Under the pieces are notes generated by a model. The model saw only the letters and a program-made list of their open reading frames with translations, was not told where the DNA came from and searched no databases. Positions 62,606 through 64,000 of a stretch of 64,000 bases of DNA are shown one piece after another. How positions within the stretch are numbered: the stretch's first letter is position 1; each line of letters begins with the position of its first letter. The translations under genes and the position numbers were made by a program. Source of the stretch: Halomonas cupida (lineage in GTDB: Bacteria; Pseudomonadota; Gammaproteobacteria; Pseudomonadales; Halomonadaceae); assembly GCF_900142755.1 (NCBI RefSeq), contig NZ_FRCA01000001.1, positions 879,281 through 943,280 of the forward strand. Direction: 5' to 3'.

Positions 62606-62610
62606 ATTTC

Positions 62611-63186
62611 GTGAGGTTGAATCCTGTGACGCATCCTGGTGAATTTTCCGACTCCCTCGGCTCGCCCCATGGCCAGGTCGGGCGCGTCGATCGAATGCTG
62701 GATGGCCTTGCCCATTTGTGCATCATTGCGGCCGGTGTACTGCTTGTCTATCTCATCGCGAGCTTCGGCTGGCTGGTGTTCGGCCGCTATGTCCTCAACG
62801 ACACCCCGACCTGGGTGGAGCAGTCGGCTCTGCTCTGTGTGGTCTACATCACCTGTCTTGGTGCTGCCGCTGGCGTGCGCCAGGGCACACACCTGAGCAT
62901 CGAGATGGTCCGCGAGGCCGTCCCGGCCATTCCCAGACTGGTGATGCTCCATCTCGCAGATGTATTTGTTGTCCTGTTCGGTGCCTTCATGTGCTGGCAG
63001 GGCGGTCTGATGATGCTCGACAACCTCGATCGACCGATTCCCATGATCGGCCTCTCCGAAAGCTGGCGGGCCGCTCCGCTGGTGGTCTGTGGCGTGCTGA
63101 TGGTGCTGTTCAGCCTCGCCAATATTCTGCGTCGTGGACTTTCATCTGATCATGCGACGGCAACCGACTCTAAAGAGGAGCAGTAA
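62611..63186 (+). CDS. dctQ: TRAP transporter small permease, DctQ family
   Basis: A 191-residue four-helix membrane subunit. Segments near 34-56, 68-90, 107-130 and 145-165. Family features: FGRYVLNDTPTWVEQSALL, the GVRQGTHLSIEM loop and a final cytoplasmic tail. The start GTG (62611) follows GGAGG by 6 nt; a GTG five codons later is an alternative. It is 2 bases from dctM. Confidence 0.93.
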   Translation: MRLNPVTHPGEFSDSLGSPHGQVGRVDRMLDGLAHLCIIAAGVLLVYLIASFGWLVFGRYVLNDTPTWVEQSALLCVVYITCLGAAAGVRQGTHLSIEMVREAVPAIPRLVMLHLADVFVVLFGAFMCWQGGLMMLDNLDRPIPMIGLSESWRAAPLVVCGVLMVLFSLANILRRGLSSDHATATDSKEEQ

Positions 63187-63188
63187 AC

Positions 63189-64000
63189 ATGGGGTTGGCA
63201 ATCCTGTTCGGGGTATTTGCACTGGGCCTGGTGATTGGTGCTCCAGTAGCGTTTTCTGTAGGACTTGCCGCTGTGGCTGCCTTCTTCTACGAAGGTCTGC
63301 CGATGTTTGTGGCCTTCCAGCGCATACTGTCAGGTATCTCGGTATTCTCGTTACTGGCCATTCCGTTCTTCATCTTTGCTGGAGAGCTGATGTTGCATGG
63401 CGGGATTTCCCAGCGCCTGGTACGCCTGGCGTCCGCCGCAGTCGGTCGAGTGCGCGGTGGCCTCGGCATGGTCAACGTGTCGTCCTCTATGCTGTTCGGT
63501 GGTATCTCCGGCTCCGCGGTGGCCGACACATCAGCACTGGGCTCGATCTTGATTCCGGTCATGAAGGAGAAGGGCTACGACGCGGACTATGCGGTCAACG
63601 TCACCGTGACCTCGTCCATCGCTGGGGTGGTGATTCCCCCCAGCCACAACATGATTCTCTATGCCGTAGCAGCGGGGGGCGGCATCTCGATCACCAAGCT
63701 ATTCATGGCAGGGATCCTGCCCGGTATCCTGATGTGTGGCTTCCTGGCGCTGGCAGCCTACCTGGTAGCGGTAAAGCGCGGCTATAGTGGCGAAGCCTTT
63801 CCGGGCTGGAAGGCTCTGGTGATCAGCTTCGCTGCTGCGTTGCCGGGCCTGTTCACGGCGGTGATCATCGTTGGCGGGGTGCTGTCGGGTGTTTTGACGG
63901 TCACCGAATCCGGCGCTTTCGGTGCCATCTATGCCATCGTCGTTACCGGCCTCGTCTATCGTGAGCTACGCTGGGAATCCTTCAAGCAGGCGGTCTATCA
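63189..64000 (+). CDS. dctM: TRAP transporter large permease, DctM family (3' end cut off)
   Basis: The sodium-coupled membrane subunit of the importer. The 270 visible codons cover the N-terminal part: MGLAILFGVFALGLVIGAPV, then FFIFAGELMLHGGISQRLVR, then NVSSSMLFGGISGSAVADTS (a family re-entrant motif) and SSIAGVVIPPSHNMILYA. The frame is open to the window end, where a full DctM would need about 160 more residues. Follows dctQ directly. Confidence 0.95.
   Translation, partial: MGLAILFGVFALGLVIGAPVAFSVGLAAVAAFFYEGLPMFVAFQRILSGISVFSLLAIPFFIFAGELMLHGGISQRLVRLASAAVGRVRGGLGMVNVSSSMLFGGISGSAVADTSALGSILIPVMKEKGYDADYAVNVTVTSSIAGVVIPPSHNMILYAVAAGGGISITKLFMAGILPGILMCGFLALAAYLVAVKRGYSGEAFPGWKALVISFAAALPGLFTAVIIVGGVLSGVLTVTESGAFGAIYAIVVTGLVYRELRWESFKQAVY

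Overview
The window reads as chromosomal DNA of a moderately halophilic gammaproteobacterium of the Halomonadaceae (Halomonas-like). The main reasons are a complete ectABC ectoine operon on a GC-rich background, a gammaproteobacterial ruvCAB / tolQRAB-pal-cpoB block, and gammaproteobacterial housekeeping genes (ygfZ, uvrB, galU, tamAB, gor, can). I see 55 protein-coding genes, two of them cut by the window edges. I see no tRNA, rRNA, CRISPR array, transposase or phage gene.

Layout. 1-8.4 kb: Tat-exported PhoD-type phosphatase (cut), prfC, a YjjV-type TatD hydrolase, ygfZ, a small cysteine-free protein coupled to an OsmC-like protein, and uvrB. 8.7-16 kb: class I fumarase with a strong terminator, the first copy of a structured intergenic repeat, cardiolipin synthase, a HypT-like LysR regulator, an NMN adenylyltransferase-Nudix fusion, a YihY membrane protein and acylphosphatase. 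16-19.2 kb (minus strand): a nucleoside hydrolase/ribokinase pair and a D-2-hydroxyacid dehydrogenase. 19.4-31.9 kb: FmdB zinc ribbon and aspS, a UbiM-like flavin hydroxylase, ruvCAB, the Tol-Pal envelope operon and yciK. 31.9-35.9 kb: mupP/gph and ubiG on the minus strand, then galU with a degenerate UDP-glucose dehydrogenase homologue. 35.9-43.7 kb: an SodB homologue with altered second-sphere residues, a coiled-coil membrane protein, tamA and tamB. 43.8-52.6 kb is all minus strand: a YheT hydrolase with a LysR regulator, a complete Dpp/Opp-type peptide ABC transporter and carbonic anhydrase. 52.7-58.2 kb: glutathione reductase, then a CitA/DcuS-CitB/DcuR two-component system divergent from a 2-hydroxycarboxylate symporter. 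58.2-64 kb: the second copy of the repeat, ectABC with a recognisable sigma-70 promoter, and a TRAP transporter (dctPQM, cut at the right edge).

How the genes fit together. EctB, EctA and EctC make ectoine for osmoadaptation. The tol-pal genes and tamAB maintain the outer membrane. The two-component pair very probably controls the adjacent carboxylate symporter. The TRAP system downstream of ectABC has its own upstream region and is probably a carboxylate uptake system.

The most unusual signals are: (1) a 174-bp intergenic element present twice about 48 kb apart, 95% identical with no indels, made almost wholly of five consecutive stem-loops, with most stem differences tolerated by pairing; (2) a UDP-glucose dehydrogenase homologue next to galU with Asn at the catalytic Cys position and no recognisable NAD loop; (3) an SodB homologue with Tyr35 to Cys and Gln70 to Glu; (4) a hairpin that buries the ribosome binding site of dctQ.
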